From: an uncultured Prevotellaceae bacterium
GTDB taxonomy: Bacteria > Bacteroidota > Bacteroidia > Bacteroidales > Muribaculaceae
NCBI GenBank assembly: GCA_946409635.1
Contig: CAMJXD010000009.1
Span: 1 to 64,000 of the forward strand
DNA length: 64,000 nt
Direction of reading: 5' to 3'
A program made the translations under genes and the position numbers. Below the pieces are notes generated by a model, which did not search any database, was not told where the DNA came from, and saw nothing but the letters and a program-made list of their open reading frames with translations. Positions 53,854 to 63,149 of the stretch are shown one piece after another. Positions within the stretch are counted from its first letter, which is position 1, and each line of letters opens with the position of its first letter.

Positions 53854-55680
53854 ATGGATTATTCCCTTGTCGATTTACTGGCCTTGCTGGGCGCCGTGTG
53901 TCTGTTCCTGTATGGAATGAAGATCATGAGCGAGGGCTTGCAGAAGACGGCCGGTAGCCGTTTACGTTCCATATTAGCATGGATGACCAAGAACCGTTTC
54001 CTGGCCATCGTTACAGGTGTAGTCATCACTGGATTGATTCAGAGTTCATCGGCGTCGGTGTCGATGGTGGTGAGCTTTGTCAATGCCGGCCTGATGCCGC
54101 TTGAGCAGTCGCTGGCGGTGAGCTTCGGTGCGGCGTTGGGTACGACGTTCACCGAGTGGATTATCGCCATCTTCGGGTTTAAGGTCAAGATGTCGGCCTT
54201 CTTGTTGCCGCTGTTGGCCTTTGCTGTGCCCATGCTGTTCATCAAGAAGAACAACTACAAGAACATCGGTGAGTTGCTCATCGGTTTTGCCTTCCTGTTC
54301 ATGGGTCTGGACGCCATCAGTGCCAATGTGCCCGACCTGTCCAAGTCGCCCGAGGTGTTCGCCGGCTTGCAGCAGTACACGTCGATGGGCTTCCTGTCGA
54401 TCTTGATATTCACCCTTGTGGGCTGGATTGTCACGATGGTGATCCAGTCGAGTGCGGCGACGTTTGCCATCGTGCTGATCATGGCGGCCAAGGGTTGGAT
54501 CTCGTTTGACATCGCGTGTGCGATGGTGCTGGGTGCCAGCATCGGCACGAGCATCACTCCACTGCTGGCATCGCTGGGCGGTAATGCCGAGGCCAAGAAG
54601 GCCGCGCTGGGCCACGCGCTGTTCAACCTGTTTGGCGCCGTGTGGGTGCTGATTATTTTTGAGCCCTTTGTGTCGATGGTGACCTGGGTGGTCAAGGACC
54701 TTTTCCACCTGGGCGATCCGCTGGCATTGTATAATAGTGTGAAGGCTGGCGGCAACGTCGACAGCAGCGCGCTGATGAGCGAGCAGGTGGCCATGTCGAT
54801 AGGCATGACCATGTTCCACACCATCTTCAAGCTGTGCAACCTGTTGATCATGATCTGGTTCACCAAGCTGTATGTGAAGCTGCTCAACGTCATCATCAAG
54901 AGCAAGAAGAAGGAGGACGAGGAGTTCCAGCTGCGGTATATCCAGGGCGGTCTGATGAGCGCGAGCGAGTTGAACATCGACCCGGCCCAGCGCGAGATTG
55001 TCGTGTTTGCCGGCCGCGTGGAGCGCATGCTGGGCATGGTCAAGGAGCTGGTGCACACCAAGACCGGCACGCCCGAGTTCAATAAGTTGCTGTCACGTAT
55101 CCAAAAGTATGAGGACATCACCGACAGGATGGAATTTGAAATCGGCAGCTACCTGAACAAGGTGCTCGACGGCCGCTTGAGCAGTCAGGCCAAGGCCCGC
55201 GTGGCCAGCCTGCTGAGCATCATCAGCGAGCTGGAGAGCATCGGCGACAGCTGCAACAACATCGCCAAGGCCCTGGTGCGCAAGGAGGAGGCCGATGCCC
55301 ACTTCAATGAGTACAACTATGCCAACATCGACGAGATGCTGCGCCTGGTGAGCGAGGCGATGACCAACATGCTGATGGTGCTGAGCGACATCGACAACGT
55401 GACGGCCGAGGATTTGATGCGCAGCTACAACAAGGAGCGCGAGATCAACAACTTCCGCAACCAGTGCCGCACCGAGAACATCGAGAACGTCAACCAGAAG
55501 AAGTATCCCTACAAGGCAGGCATCTTCTATATGGACATTGTGTGTGAGGCCGAGAAGCTGGGCGACTTTATCGTCAACGTCATCGACAGCATGGAGGACA
55601 TCATGCGCCGCAGCAAATCAGACGCCGGCGGCATGCCCATGGGCGAATTGAACCCCGAGAAGGTTGCCATGGGCCAGTGA
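53854..55680 (+). CDS. second Na/Pi cotransporter with PhoU-like domain
   Basis: A 608-residue paralogue-like member of the NptA family. Signatures: TGLIQSSSASVSMVVSFVN and TMVIQSSAATFAIVLI (both QSSSA/QSSAA), eight or so helices, and a PhoU-like C-terminus (ELESIGDSCNNIAKALVRKE) over residues about 360-600. It differs clearly from 45202-46893, so the two are ancient paralogues or have distinct kinetics. Repeats at 53702-53720 lie in its upstream region. A long hairpin separates it from the convergent lipoprotein gene. Confidence 0.92.
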   Translation: MDYSLVDLLALLGAVCLFLYGMKIMSEGLQKTAGSRLRSILAWMTKNRFLAIVTGVVITGLIQSSSASVSMVVSFVNAGLMPLEQSLAVSFGAALGTTFTEWIIAIFGFKVKMSAFLLPLLAFAVPMLFIKKNNYKNIGELLIGFAFLFMGLDAISANVPDLSKSPEVFAGLQQYTSMGFLSILIFTLVGWIVTMVIQSSAATFAIVLIMAAKGWISFDIACAMVLGASIGTSITPLLASLGGNAEAKKAALGHALFNLFGAVWVLIIFEPFVSMVTWVVKDLFHLGDPLALYNSVKAGGNVDSSALMSEQVAMSIGMTMFHTIFKLCNLLIMIWFTKLYVKLLNVIIKSKKKEDEEFQLRYIQGGLMSASELNIDPAQREIVVFAGRVERMLGMVKELVHTKTGTPEFNKLLSRIQKYEDITDRMEFEIGSYLNKVLDGRLSSQAKARVASLLSIISELESIGDSCNNIAKALVRKEEADAHFNEYNYANIDEMLRLVSEAMTNMLMVLSDIDNVTAEDLMRSYNKEREINNFRNQCRTENIENVNQKKYPYKAGIFYMDIVCEAEKLGDFIVNVIDSMEDIMRRSKSDAGGMPMGELNPEKVAMGQ

Positions 55681-55710
55681 ACCGCCACACAAAACACTGG
55701 TTTTTTAAAG

Positions 55711-55808
55711 AACAACTGAAATATCTGAAAAAACTGAAGGCATCTGCGTTCACAAGTCAAGAAAGAGCGCGGATGCCTTCAGTTTTTTCAGACTATTCAG
55801 TTGTTGTT
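55711..55808. terminator. long bidirectional hairpin terminator
   Basis: Arms 55711-55748 (AACAACTGAA...AAACTGAAGGCATC...) and about 55768-55808 (...GATGCCTTCAGTTTTTTCAG...TTCAGTTGTTGTT) form a stem of more than 30 bp with minor mismatches. It lies between convergent genes. Confidence 0.75.
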
Positions 55809-55825
55809 GAATAATCCGTTGTTGT

Positions 55826-56641
55826 TTAAGGCTCTTTAAAGGCCTCGATGTCATGCAGGCGCATCATCTGGCCGCCGTCGAGCACGTCCCAGCCGGCGAC
55901 GATGGTGGGCATGTCGTCATAGAGCAGCACCTTGCCCGTGACAAAGTTCAGGCCCGGGGTGATGTGGACCGTCATGGGCGTGTCGATGCTGAAGGTGATC
56001 TGCTCGCCGATGTAGATGGCGTCGTCCATGATTTCGCCCATGTCGGTGATGTGGTTAGTCACCCGGGTGAGCTCCTTGCCCTCGCCGTAGAAGGTGATGT
56101 CCTGACCATCGACCTTGTAGGTGAGCAACTTGCAGGCGGCCTGCTGAACCAGGTAGGGGTTGATCACGTCGGTGACCTCGGCATGGCCATCGTTGCCAAA
56201 GTGCAGGCAGTATAGGGCCTCGGCGAGCACGCCAGTGCCCTCGACCAGACCTCCGGCCAGCCACAGGTCATCGCTCTCGGCATCATAGCGTGCACGCGGC
56301 ATGTTGCCGTGGCGTATCTGGGGAAAAGCTGTCACCACGTCGCCCTTGGCAACCAGGATGCCGTAGCCCTCGCTCGAGGTCTCGTCGTCACAGCGCAGCA
56401 GGCTATAGACCGCCACGCCGCTGGCCTTGTCCTCCATGATGGTCTCCAGGCGCTCGTCGGTGCGGGTGATCTGTTTCATGACCTTGTACACTGCCTCGGG
56501 GGCGTTATCCATCTCGACGGGGGCATCCATCGTGCCGTTCACGGGCTTGCCGGCATTGGCCTTGCATCCCGTCATCGAGCCGCACAGTGCCAGCACTGCT
56601 GTGGCCATCATCAACCATTGCTTGATCTGTTTCATTGTCAT
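55826..56641 (-). CDS. lipoprotein of unknown function
   Basis: A 271-residue lipoprotein (lipobox SMTGC near residue 26; MTMKQIKQWLMM start, ATG 56635 also possible). The mature part is beta-rich (MYDAESDDLWLAGGLVEGTG-like segment: DAESDDLWLAGG, VDGQDITFYGEGKELTRV) without a recognised domain. It may bind a ligand in the periplasm. No obvious operon partner: a 169-bp gap and TonB-receptor-like gene lie upstream on the same strand. Confidence 0.72.
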   Translation of the reverse strand: MTMKQIKQWLMMATAVLALCGSMTGCKANAGKPVNGTMDAPVEMDNAPEAVYKVMKQITRTDERLETIMEDKASGVAVYSLLRCDDETSSEGYGILVAKGDVVTAFPQIRHGNMPRARYDAESDDLWLAGGLVEGTGVLAEALYCLHFGNDGHAEVTDVINPYLVQQAACKLLTYKVDGQDITFYGEGKELTRVTNHITDMGEIMDDAIYIGEQITFSIDTPMTVHITPGLNFVTGKVLLYDDMPTIVAGWDVLDGGQMMRLHDIEAFKEP

Positions 56642-56810
56642 TTTTCAGTGATTAATTATTGTGTTGGGGCAAAGGTAATCAATTTTTCTAATTACCTTGC
56701 AAAACGTAGAAAAACTGCGGTTATAATCGCGTGAAGAAGCTATAAAATCGCGAATATAACCGCAAATGGAAGCAGGTTTGCTGTGTAGTATAGAGACGTT
56801 GTCGGTAGGT

Positions 56811-59498
56811 TTAATTCTCTTTCTTCTTGGCGTCGAGGTGGTAGGTGAACGAGATGCCGATGTAGTGGTGCAGCGTGTCCTGCCACTCGCTGGTCTGCTG
56901 ATAGGCCGTCTGGCTGCTCCAGCGGTAGTCATCCTGGTTGAGTATGTCATCGACGTAGAGACGGACTGTGCCCTTGTTCTTCAGGACTTTCCAAGCGACT
57001 GAGGCGTCCCACAGCAGGCGGTTGCGGTTCATGCCGCTGGAGGCGTAGCCGCGCCGCATGGACTCGGTGAGGCTGGACGAGAACACAAAGTTGCGGTAGT
57101 TGGCCTCAAACTCGATGCCGAAGTTGTTGTTCCACAGCGTGGTGTTCTGGATGGGCGACTGCGAGAAGCGCAACTGGTCGGCATTCACCTCGGCAAAGGC
57201 CGAGGCCTTGATCCAGTTGTGGTCAAACGACACGGTCAACTTGTCCTTGGGGTGAACGCTCGTCTGGCGGTTGAGGATGCGCTCACTGTGGGTGGGCAGC
57301 ATGGTCAGGTAACCGTAGTACCGTCCGCCCATGATTTTGAGGTCGTTCTGCAAGCGGAAGTAGCTGCCCAGGCCGTGGTCATAGTTGAGGTTCACTTCCC
57401 ACACGCGGTTGCCCGCCACGGTCTCGGGACGGCTGGTATAGACGTTGGTCGCCGGGTCATAACTGAGGGCCGTGACGTTGCTGTGGTCGGCAGTGGTGTA
57501 TTTGGCATTGAAGCCTATCGACAACTGCTTGCTCGGGACGATGGCCTTGTAAGCCAACTGAATCTGGTGGGAGTGGCTGTCCTTCAACAGGGGGTTGCCC
57601 TCGGTGATGAACAGCGGGTCGCTCAAGTCACGGTAGCCGATGGTCTGGAGCAGTTCGGGACGCGTGGTCCTGTAATTGTAGGTCAACTCCACGTTCATGC
57701 TGCGGTTCATTTTCCAGGAGGCCTTGAGCGATGGCTCGACCTTGAAGCGGTTTCTCACCGCTGCGGTGTCGAGCAGGGACCGGCGGTAGTCCTGGTGCTC
57801 ATGGTTCCATGTCATGGCCGCCTTGGGCTGCAATTGCACCTGGCCGATGTTGAACGTCGAGCCGGCAGTGACGGTGTGGCTGGTGTTGCGGTAGCGGTTG
57901 TTGAACGAGTTGGCGGCATCGGCCATGCCGTTGGTGGTGAAGTCGCAGTCCATTTTGTTGTTGACGTGGCCCAATAGATACTCCGCATTGAGCAGCCAGC
58001 TCTTGGTCAGCCAGCGCTCAAAGTTCATGTGTGACATCAGATTGAGCCGTGAGTAGGGCTCGATGGCCTGCTGGCTCAGGGTCGAGGCGAGGCCGCTGTG
58101 ATGGTCGGTAATGGTGCGGTCGACCCAGCGCTTGTTCTTGCCGTCGGTATAGTTCACACCCCCTCCAATCTTGAACGAGCCGTCCTTGATGAAGTGTGTC
58201 CAGCTGCCCGAGGTGCGGATGCGGGTCTCGTGCCCGCGGGTGAGGGTGCCCACGTGCTGGTTGATCGTGGGCGCGTAGCCGTAGCCTGAATCCACCATCT
58301 GCTCGGTCTCCCGTCGGCTGATGGAACGGTTGTTGTCGTAATCGACCTGCGCCCACAGGAAGAACGTGTTGGTCGAGTCGGGCCTCCAGCGCATCATGCC
58401 CAGGATGGTCGGGTTCAACGAGTGGCTGCGGTCAAAGCCCTCCACCTTGTTACGGCTCCGTGCCTCGCCGGGGAAGTAATTCTCGGTTTCGCTGCCCGAA
58501 CTCTTCCACCGGTCATCATGTGCCAGTCCGCCGCTGATGCTGTAGTAGCTCTTCAGGGTCTTGTCGCCCTGCTCGCGGCCCCAGTTGTGCTGGTATCCGC
58601 CCGAGATGCCTTGCTCCTGGCCCAGGCCGAAACCTGAATTGAGCGAGTATTGGCCCTGGTATCGCCTGTGCCGCTTGGCCACATTATTGGCGTCACCGAA
58701 CACCATGACGGGATCAGACTTGGACAGGCGGTTCATCGTCACCTCGGCCTCATAGTGGTCGCGGGTCCTGTAGCCCGCCATCGCGTCGCCATACCAGCGG
58801 TCGAGGAAGCCCGGCTTGACGGTCAGGTCCAGCACCATGTCCTCGCTGCCGTCGTCGTTGCCGGTGTGCTCCTTGAGTTCCGATGCCTTGTTGTAGGCCT
58901 TGATGTTCTGCACGGCCTCGGCGGGCAGTTGGCTCACCAGGTCGTTGCCGCCAAAGAGGCTCTCGCCGTCCATCGTCAGGCGGATGGGCTTGCCGTTCCA
59001 CCACAGTTTGCCCTTGTCATCGACCTCCACGCCAGGCAGTTGCTTGATGAGTTCGTCCAGGCGGGCGCCCTGTTGCAGCCTGAAGGCCGACGGGTTGAAC
59101 ACGATGGTGTCGCCGCGCATCGTGAACCTTTTTGCATGGCCCGTGACCTCGACCATCTGCAGCATCTGCGACGACATCTTCAGCTCGATGGCGCCGATGT
59201 CGAGCGTGTCGCGGCGGCTGTCGGACAGCGCCATGACGTTTTTCTTCTTGTAGTAATAGCCCAGCATCGACACCGTCAACTCAACGCGTCCATTGCAGTT
59301 GAACGAGAAGCGCCCTAGCGAGTCGGCAATCACGGTGCTGCCCGAATAGCTCGTTTCGCCGATTTGCTGCATATACTTCACCGTCGCCCCGGGCAAGGTC
59401 TCCCGTGTGTCGGCGTCGATAACGCGCCCAGTGATGATATCAGCCTGAGCAATTAAAGTGCTGAAAATCAGTAAAATAATTATTGCAAGATGTTTCAT
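56811..59498 (-). CDS. TonB-receptor-like outer-membrane beta-barrel protein
   Basis: An 895-residue protein (start ATG 59498, MKHLAIIILLIFSTLIAQAD; a longer frame to 59525 is unlikely). After the signal peptide comes a CarboxypepD_reg-like domain (ITGRVIDADTRETLPGATVK), then a plug-like region (FRLQQGARLDELIKQLPGVE) and a large C-terminal barrel of the OMP_b-brl_3 class. It is shorter than typical SusC and lacks a SusD partner. It lies 79 bp downstream of the ECF sigma operon and may be its regulated target. Confidence 0.85.
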   Translation of the reverse strand: MKHLAIIILLIFSTLIAQADIITGRVIDADTRETLPGATVKYMQQIGETSYSGSTVIADSLGRFSFNCNGRVELTVSMLGYYYKKKNVMALSDSRRDTLDIGAIELKMSSQMLQMVEVTGHAKRFTMRGDTIVFNPSAFRLQQGARLDELIKQLPGVEVDDKGKLWWNGKPIRLTMDGESLFGGNDLVSQLPAEAVQNIKAYNKASELKEHTGNDDGSEDMVLDLTVKPGFLDRWYGDAMAGYRTRDHYEAEVTMNRLSKSDPVMVFGDANNVAKRHRRYQGQYSLNSGFGLGQEQGISGGYQHNWGREQGDKTLKSYYSISGGLAHDDRWKSSGSETENYFPGEARSRNKVEGFDRSHSLNPTILGMMRWRPDSTNTFFLWAQVDYDNNRSISRRETEQMVDSGYGYAPTINQHVGTLTRGHETRIRTSGSWTHFIKDGSFKIGGGVNYTDGKNKRWVDRTITDHHSGLASTLSQQAIEPYSRLNLMSHMNFERWLTKSWLLNAEYLLGHVNNKMDCDFTTNGMADAANSFNNRYRNTSHTVTAGSTFNIGQVQLQPKAAMTWNHEHQDYRRSLLDTAAVRNRFKVEPSLKASWKMNRSMNVELTYNYRTTRPELLQTIGYRDLSDPLFITEGNPLLKDSHSHQIQLAYKAIVPSKQLSIGFNAKYTTADHSNVTALSYDPATNVYTSRPETVAGNRVWEVNLNYDHGLGSYFRLQNDLKIMGGRYYGYLTMLPTHSERILNRQTSVHPKDKLTVSFDHNWIKASAFAEVNADQLRFSQSPIQNTTLWNNNFGIEFEANYRNFVFSSSLTESMRRGYASSGMNRNRLLWDASVAWKVLKNKGTVRLYVDDILNQDDYRWSSQTAYQQTSEWQDTLHHYIGISFTYHLDAKKKEN

Positions 59499-59577
59499 AA
59501 TAGGGTGTAGTGGTGGCCGTTTCATGCATTATTCTACATGAAACAGTAGGTTAAACTTTAATCAACTATAGTCAACT

Positions 59578-60633
59578 TTAATCTGGATTCCAAGAGTGGA
59601 TACTCTTGGTTTTGTTCTCGAGGAGATCGACCATGCTCTCGAGGAATTGGAGTTCGTTTTCCTTGAGTTCGTTCTTGGCCTTGAGTTTCTTATAGATTGA
59701 GGCCAGTTGCTGCATGCCAATTTTTAGGTCGGTCTGGTCGAGGCCTTCGGTATTTTTGCACAGTTCGTAGAGTTTGGATAGATAGAGGTAGTGTGCGCTG
59801 CCGTTGTCTTGCAGTTTCTCGACATAGAAGAGCAGTTTCTGCATCCAACTGTTGGCATCGGTCTTGCTTGAGGAGGAAGATGAACTTGACGAGGAAAAAG
59901 AGTATGAATGGCCATTACCGTCCGATAGACCAGAGAGCGCACCCTGGGCCTTCTCCAGACTTCCTTGGGCTTTTTCCATAGCGCTACGGTACTTCTCCAT
60001 GCCCTCCTGGTATTTCTCCATGCCGGCTTGGAATTTCTCCATGTATTTGTCGTAATCGTCGGAACTCATCACCACCGAACTGATTCTCATACCATCGGTC
60101 ACTTTCGGCTTGACGGGGGCATAGGTGGTGATGATTCGACCACTGATGCCGTCGTCAACGTCTTCACTCCACTCGATGGTGTAGGTCGTGCGGTGCTGCT
60201 TGTCGTCCGGGGTGAGAAAGCCCACGGTGTAGCAGTGGTCACAGTACACGCCCACAGTGATGGCATTCTCGGTGTTGTAATACAGGCGGTAGCCCTGGAA
60301 GGTGCCGTCATCGTTGTCATTCCACCACAGGGTGTAGATATCTGCAGTGCTGTTACCATTCATTTGCTCATAGATCTGCTTGGCATTGTTGATCAGGCCC
60401 ACGTTCTCGCTGTCGATGGTGAACTTGATGACGTCGAGTTGGCCTTCCTTGACTCCGGTCTCGGGGTCGGTATAGGTGGTGTGCATCTGGCTGAGGTCCT
60501 CAAGCGGCACGGCATTGGTGATGTTGTCGAATGCTTCCTTCAGGCGGTCCTCATAGACGTTGGCGCTGACCGTTGCCGGCACGAGCAGGGCGATGAGCGC
60601 CGCGATGATGGTGATATGGCTGGTTGTTTTCAT
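59578..60633 (-). CDS. exported protein with MEKxQ repeats and poly-Ser tract
   Basis: A 351-residue exported protein (signal peptide to about VSAN, 25). A beta-rich N-terminal half is followed by an 11-residue-type helical repeat (MEKFQAG, MEKYQEG, MEKYRSA, MEKAQGS, LEKAQGA) and a SFSSSSSSSSSSK tract, then an alpha-helical end. No family known. It overlaps the anti-sigma gene by 4 bp, as the last gene of the sigma/anti-sigma operon, so it is probably the output or a co-sensor of that system. Confidence 0.75.
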   Translation of the reverse strand: MKTTSHITIIAALIALLVPATVSANVYEDRLKEAFDNITNAVPLEDLSQMHTTYTDPETGVKEGQLDVIKFTIDSENVGLINNAKQIYEQMNGNSTADIYTLWWNDNDDGTFQGYRLYYNTENAITVGVYCDHCYTVGFLTPDDKQHRTTYTIEWSEDVDDGISGRIITTYAPVKPKVTDGMRISSVVMSSDDYDKYMEKFQAGMEKYQEGMEKYRSAMEKAQGSLEKAQGALSGLSDGNGHSYSFSSSSSSSSSSKTDANSWMQKLLFYVEKLQDNGSAHYLYLSKLYELCKNTEGLDQTDLKIGMQQLASIYKKLKAKNELKENELQFLESMVDLLENKTKSIHSWNPD

Positions 60634-61328
60634 AATGCTGGAATATTTGTTGTGGGTTGGTTGTTCAATTCGTTCTCTAACTCTTGCTCAAGGTCGATGA
60701 GCACGATGCTACCGTCCTCGTCCTGTACGGCACGGAAACCGTTGGCCTCCAGGTCGATGAGGAAGGCGCGTCGCTTCAAGTCGGCCAGTTCGCGTTGCAG
60801 GCGCTCGTTCTCGCGGGCGAGTTTGGCATTCTCGGCCTGCAGGCGACGGGAGCGGGAGGCTTGTCTCACGGTCGAGGCAGAGCCTCGACCCACTGGACAT
60901 GCTGACGTAGTTGCTGCCAACTGCTGGGGCTCGGTTTCCACTGCGGGTGGGGTAGCGGGAACTGTGTCGTTGTCCGCCTGGGCGGTGACGGCGGGTTGCT
61001 TGGGAAGGGTGGGGGATGACGGCTGGTGCTGGAGTACGGCGGTCACCACGATGGCGGCGGTGATGCAGGCTGCTGCCGCGATGCCCCACCAGCGGCGGCC
61101 CATCTGGGCAATGAATGGCGTGCGTTGGGGCTCCTGTGCAGGCAGGTTGCCGTCTTCCATGCCGTTGTCCAGATAGGTGAACATCACCTTGTAGTCCTGC
61201 CACTCGTCGGGGATGTCGTCATGGGTGCTGAAGTACCGTCGCAGCGCGGCTTCCTCCTCCAGGGTGGTGAGGCCGTCCATGTATCTGTCGAGCAATGCGC
61301 CCGCTTGTTGTTGAGATAACTGTTTCAT
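60630..61328 (-). CDS. membrane anti-sigma factor-like protein
   Basis: A 232-residue protein (start ATG 61328, MKQLSQQQAGALLDRYMDGL). The N-terminal cytosolic helical domain (LTTLEEEAALRRYFSTHDDI) is of the type that clasps ECF sigmas in Bacteroidetes; one transmembrane helix (WWGIAAAACITAAIVVTAVL near 80-100), a Pro/Thr-rich periplasmic linker and a coiled coil (AENAKLARENERLQRELADL) follow. It starts 5 bp after the sigma gene and overlaps the next gene by 4 bp. Confidence 0.82.
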   Translation of the reverse strand: MKQLSQQQAGALLDRYMDGLTTLEEEAALRRYFSTHDDIPDEWQDYKVMFTYLDNGMEDGNLPAQEPQRTPFIAQMGRRWWGIAAAACITAAIVVTAVLQHQPSSPTLPKQPAVTAQADNDTVPATPPAVETEPQQLAATTSACPVGRGSASTVRQASRSRRLQAENAKLARENERLQRELADLKRRAFLIDLEANGFRAVQDEDGSIVLIDLEQELENELNNQPTTNIPAL

Positions 61329-61333
61329 CGGTT

Positions 61334-61828
61334 TCAGTTCTTTCTTGATTGTTGAATCTCCTTGAGTAGTTGTCGTCGTGCCCTGGCCAGCAGGGTGTTC
61401 ACGCTCGATGGCTGGATGCCCAGGATGGTGGCAATCTCCTCGTTGGAGCGGTGCTCCACCTCGCGCAGCCTGAGGATAGCGTGCTGGGTGTAGGGCAGAT
61501 TCCTGATGCGTTGCCTGAGCCATTGCTCATCTTCTCGTTGCAGCATCAGGTCCAGCGGGGATGGGACCGTGAGGTCGGTGGCCTGGTGCTCGTCGAGCGG
61601 GAGCGGCGGCTTGCGGCGCAGCTGGTTTAGGGTCAGGTGGCGTGCAATCACCGTGGCATAGCCCTCGGGATTGTAGAGCCGGGGATCGTCACGCATCTGC
61701 CACAAGCGCAGGAGCGTCTCCTGGGCAACGTCCTCGGCGGTGTCGGCATCGGCCCCCGCTGCCGTCGATGCCTGCAATGCCAGCCGTCGGAACTGTGTCG
61801 CTTGTCGGTTAAATGCGTCTATCGTCAT
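61334..61828 (-). CDS. ECF-family RNA polymerase sigma factor
   Basis: A 164-residue group 4 sigma factor: region 2 (AEDVAQETLLRLWQMRDDPR) and region 4 (LRLREVEHRSNEEIATILGI, SSVNTLLARARRQL). It heads the operon with its anti-sigma and a repeat-rich exported protein. Upstream, GCAACTT in front of the gene (minus strand, about 61867-61873) resembles an ECF -35 motif, so autoregulation is possible. No TAnnTTTG box is seen near the start. Confidence 0.9.
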   Translation of the reverse strand: MTIDAFNRQATQFRRLALQASTAAGADADTAEDVAQETLLRLWQMRDDPRLYNPEGYATVIARHLTLNQLRRKPPLPLDEHQATDLTVPSPLDLMLQREDEQWLRQRIRNLPYTQHAILRLREVEHRSNEEIATILGIQPSSVNTLLARARRQLLKEIQQSRKN

Positions 61829-61951
61829 TACTGTGTCAAATTGTTGTTTACACTACTATAACACACAAGTTGCCCTTTTTTAAACAAAACACAAAAAAAA
61901 ATATTGGCAAGCCATCAAGAACGAGAAAAGTTACTCCCGCCATGTTGTCTA

Positions 61952-61980
61952 GCCGAAAAATTAGGTAAAAACTTGACGGT
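61952..61980 (+). repeat. solo copy of the CCGAAAAATT...CGGT repeat
   Basis: CCGAAAAATTAGGTAAAAA-CTTGACGGT closely follows CCGAAAAATTCGGTAAAATTTGGCGGT, found twice at 63150-63211 before the right-hand AAA ATPase gene. Here no ATPase gene follows. The 61829-62002 spacer otherwise shows no gene. Confidence 0.55.
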
Positions 61981-62002
61981 CAGGTGTGATGGACTCACTG
62001 AA

Positions 62003-62836
62003 TTATCGTCTGGGAGAGCGGTGGTAGCGGTTGGTGAGGAAGATGACGGTAAGGATGACACCGAAGATGACGGCGACGATCGAGGCTTCGGGGCCGAAGG
62101 GGCCTCCGGTGATGATGTCTGGGCCAGCGGGCTGCATCTCGAGCAGGCTGCCTCCCGCCACATTGCCCGACACGGCCGCGCCATAGACGTTGCCCTGAGT
62201 GAAATTCCATGCCCAGTGGATGCCGATGGGCAGCCACAGCGAGCCCGACCACTTGTAGGCGGCGGCGAGCATCAGGCCGGCCTCGATGGCGATGGCCAGC
62301 GACGACCACCAGGTGGCGCCCTGGTTAGGCAGGTGCATGAAGCCGAACAGCAGTGCCGACACGATGAGCGCTGTCCAGGTGTTCCAGCGCTCGTCTATCT
62401 GCCTGAAGATGATGCCCCTGAAGATGATTTCCTCGCCCACACCCACAGTCATGAACAACAGCAGCCACCAGCAGATTTCTTCCCATAAGGTACCCCGCAC
62501 ATAGACCGTGGCACAGCCCGTGGCCACAATGGCGCTCACGACGAGCGTCATGTAGACAAAGCCCACAATCAGTCCCAGCATCGTGTGGGGCACCAGTTTG
62601 CCGAGGCCCAGGTCGTGGGGCCAGTGCCCCTCCATCAACTTCACTCCCAGGGCATACAACCCCAAGACGACTGCCACCGCGATGGTGATGGCCACGGGAT
62701 GCAGGTCATTGTCGGCCAGTGCCAGCATTTGCAGCAGGCCGTAGCCTATCACGCCCAGAATGAACGAAGCAGCCAGCACGAGTGCCCATTTCCACAGCGG
62801 GCGTTTCTTGATGGGAGGGGTTATTACATTCATCAT
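62003..62836 (-). CDS. CPBP-family intramembrane metalloprotease
   Basis: A 277-residue polytopic membrane protein (about eight helices) with the Abi/CPBP motifs: GVGEEIIFRGIIFRQ (EExxxR) near 155 and LLFGFMHLPNQGA (FxxxH) near 190. The family includes type II CAAX proteases and Abi proteins; substrate unknown. A TACCTTTG -7 box lies at 62866-62873 (minus) in a back-to-back promoter region with the 62899 small gene. Confidence 0.9.
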   Translation of the reverse strand: MMNVITPPIKKRPLWKWALVLAASFILGVIGYGLLQMLALADNDLHPVAITIAVAVVLGLYALGVKLMEGHWPHDLGLGKLVPHTMLGLIVGFVYMTLVVSAIVATGCATVYVRGTLWEEICWWLLLFMTVGVGEEIIFRGIIFRQIDERWNTWTALIVSALLFGFMHLPNQGATWWSSLAIAIEAGLMLAAAYKWSGSLWLPIGIHWAWNFTQGNVYGAAVSGNVAGGSLLEMQPAGPDIITGGPFGPEASIVAVIFGVILTVIFLTNRYHRSPRR

Positions 62837-62865
62837 CGCAGTAAAATAATATCGTGATTTCAGGA

Positions 62866-62893
62866 CAAAGGTAAGGATTATTTCCTACATTTG
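62866..62893. promoter_or_regulatory. back-to-back divergent -7 boxes
   Basis: TACCTTTG on the minus strand (62866-62873) for the CPBP gene and TACATTTG on the plus strand (62886-62893) for the small ORF at 62899, only 12 bp apart. Confidence 0.6.
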
Positions 62894-62898
62894 CAGTA

Positions 62899-63075
62899 AT
62901 GGAAATGCAGGAATTACATTTCGGACATCGGCGGGTGTGCCTCTACCGGCTGGTAGATGGCAGTGCACCGCTGGTCTATTCAATAGATTATCACGAGAAC
63001 GGACAGCTGCTGCTCGAGGAACTGCGCCCTTGTCATCATGCGATGTCGCTAGGAAGCAAAACATTTTCTTTATAA
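62899..63075 (+). CDS. 58-residue ORF, possibly 5' remnant of a larger gene
   Basis: MEMQELHFGHRRVCLYRLVD ... ENGQLLLEELRPCHH, ending after a composition change (LGSKTFSL). The start is only 6 nt after a good -7 box, so it would be leaderless. The GC-rich body breaks off at about 63050 into AT-rich DNA, suggesting truncation by insertion of the ATPase module that follows. No family recognised. Confidence 0.45.
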   Translation: MEMQELHFGHRRVCLYRLVDGSAPLVYSIDYHENGQLLLEELRPCHHAMSLGSKTFSL

Positions 63076-63149
63076 TGTTGGAAGACAAGATAAAACGAGA
63101 TAAGAATTCTCTTTCTTGTCTTCAAAGAATAATGCTTATTGCTCGCTGT

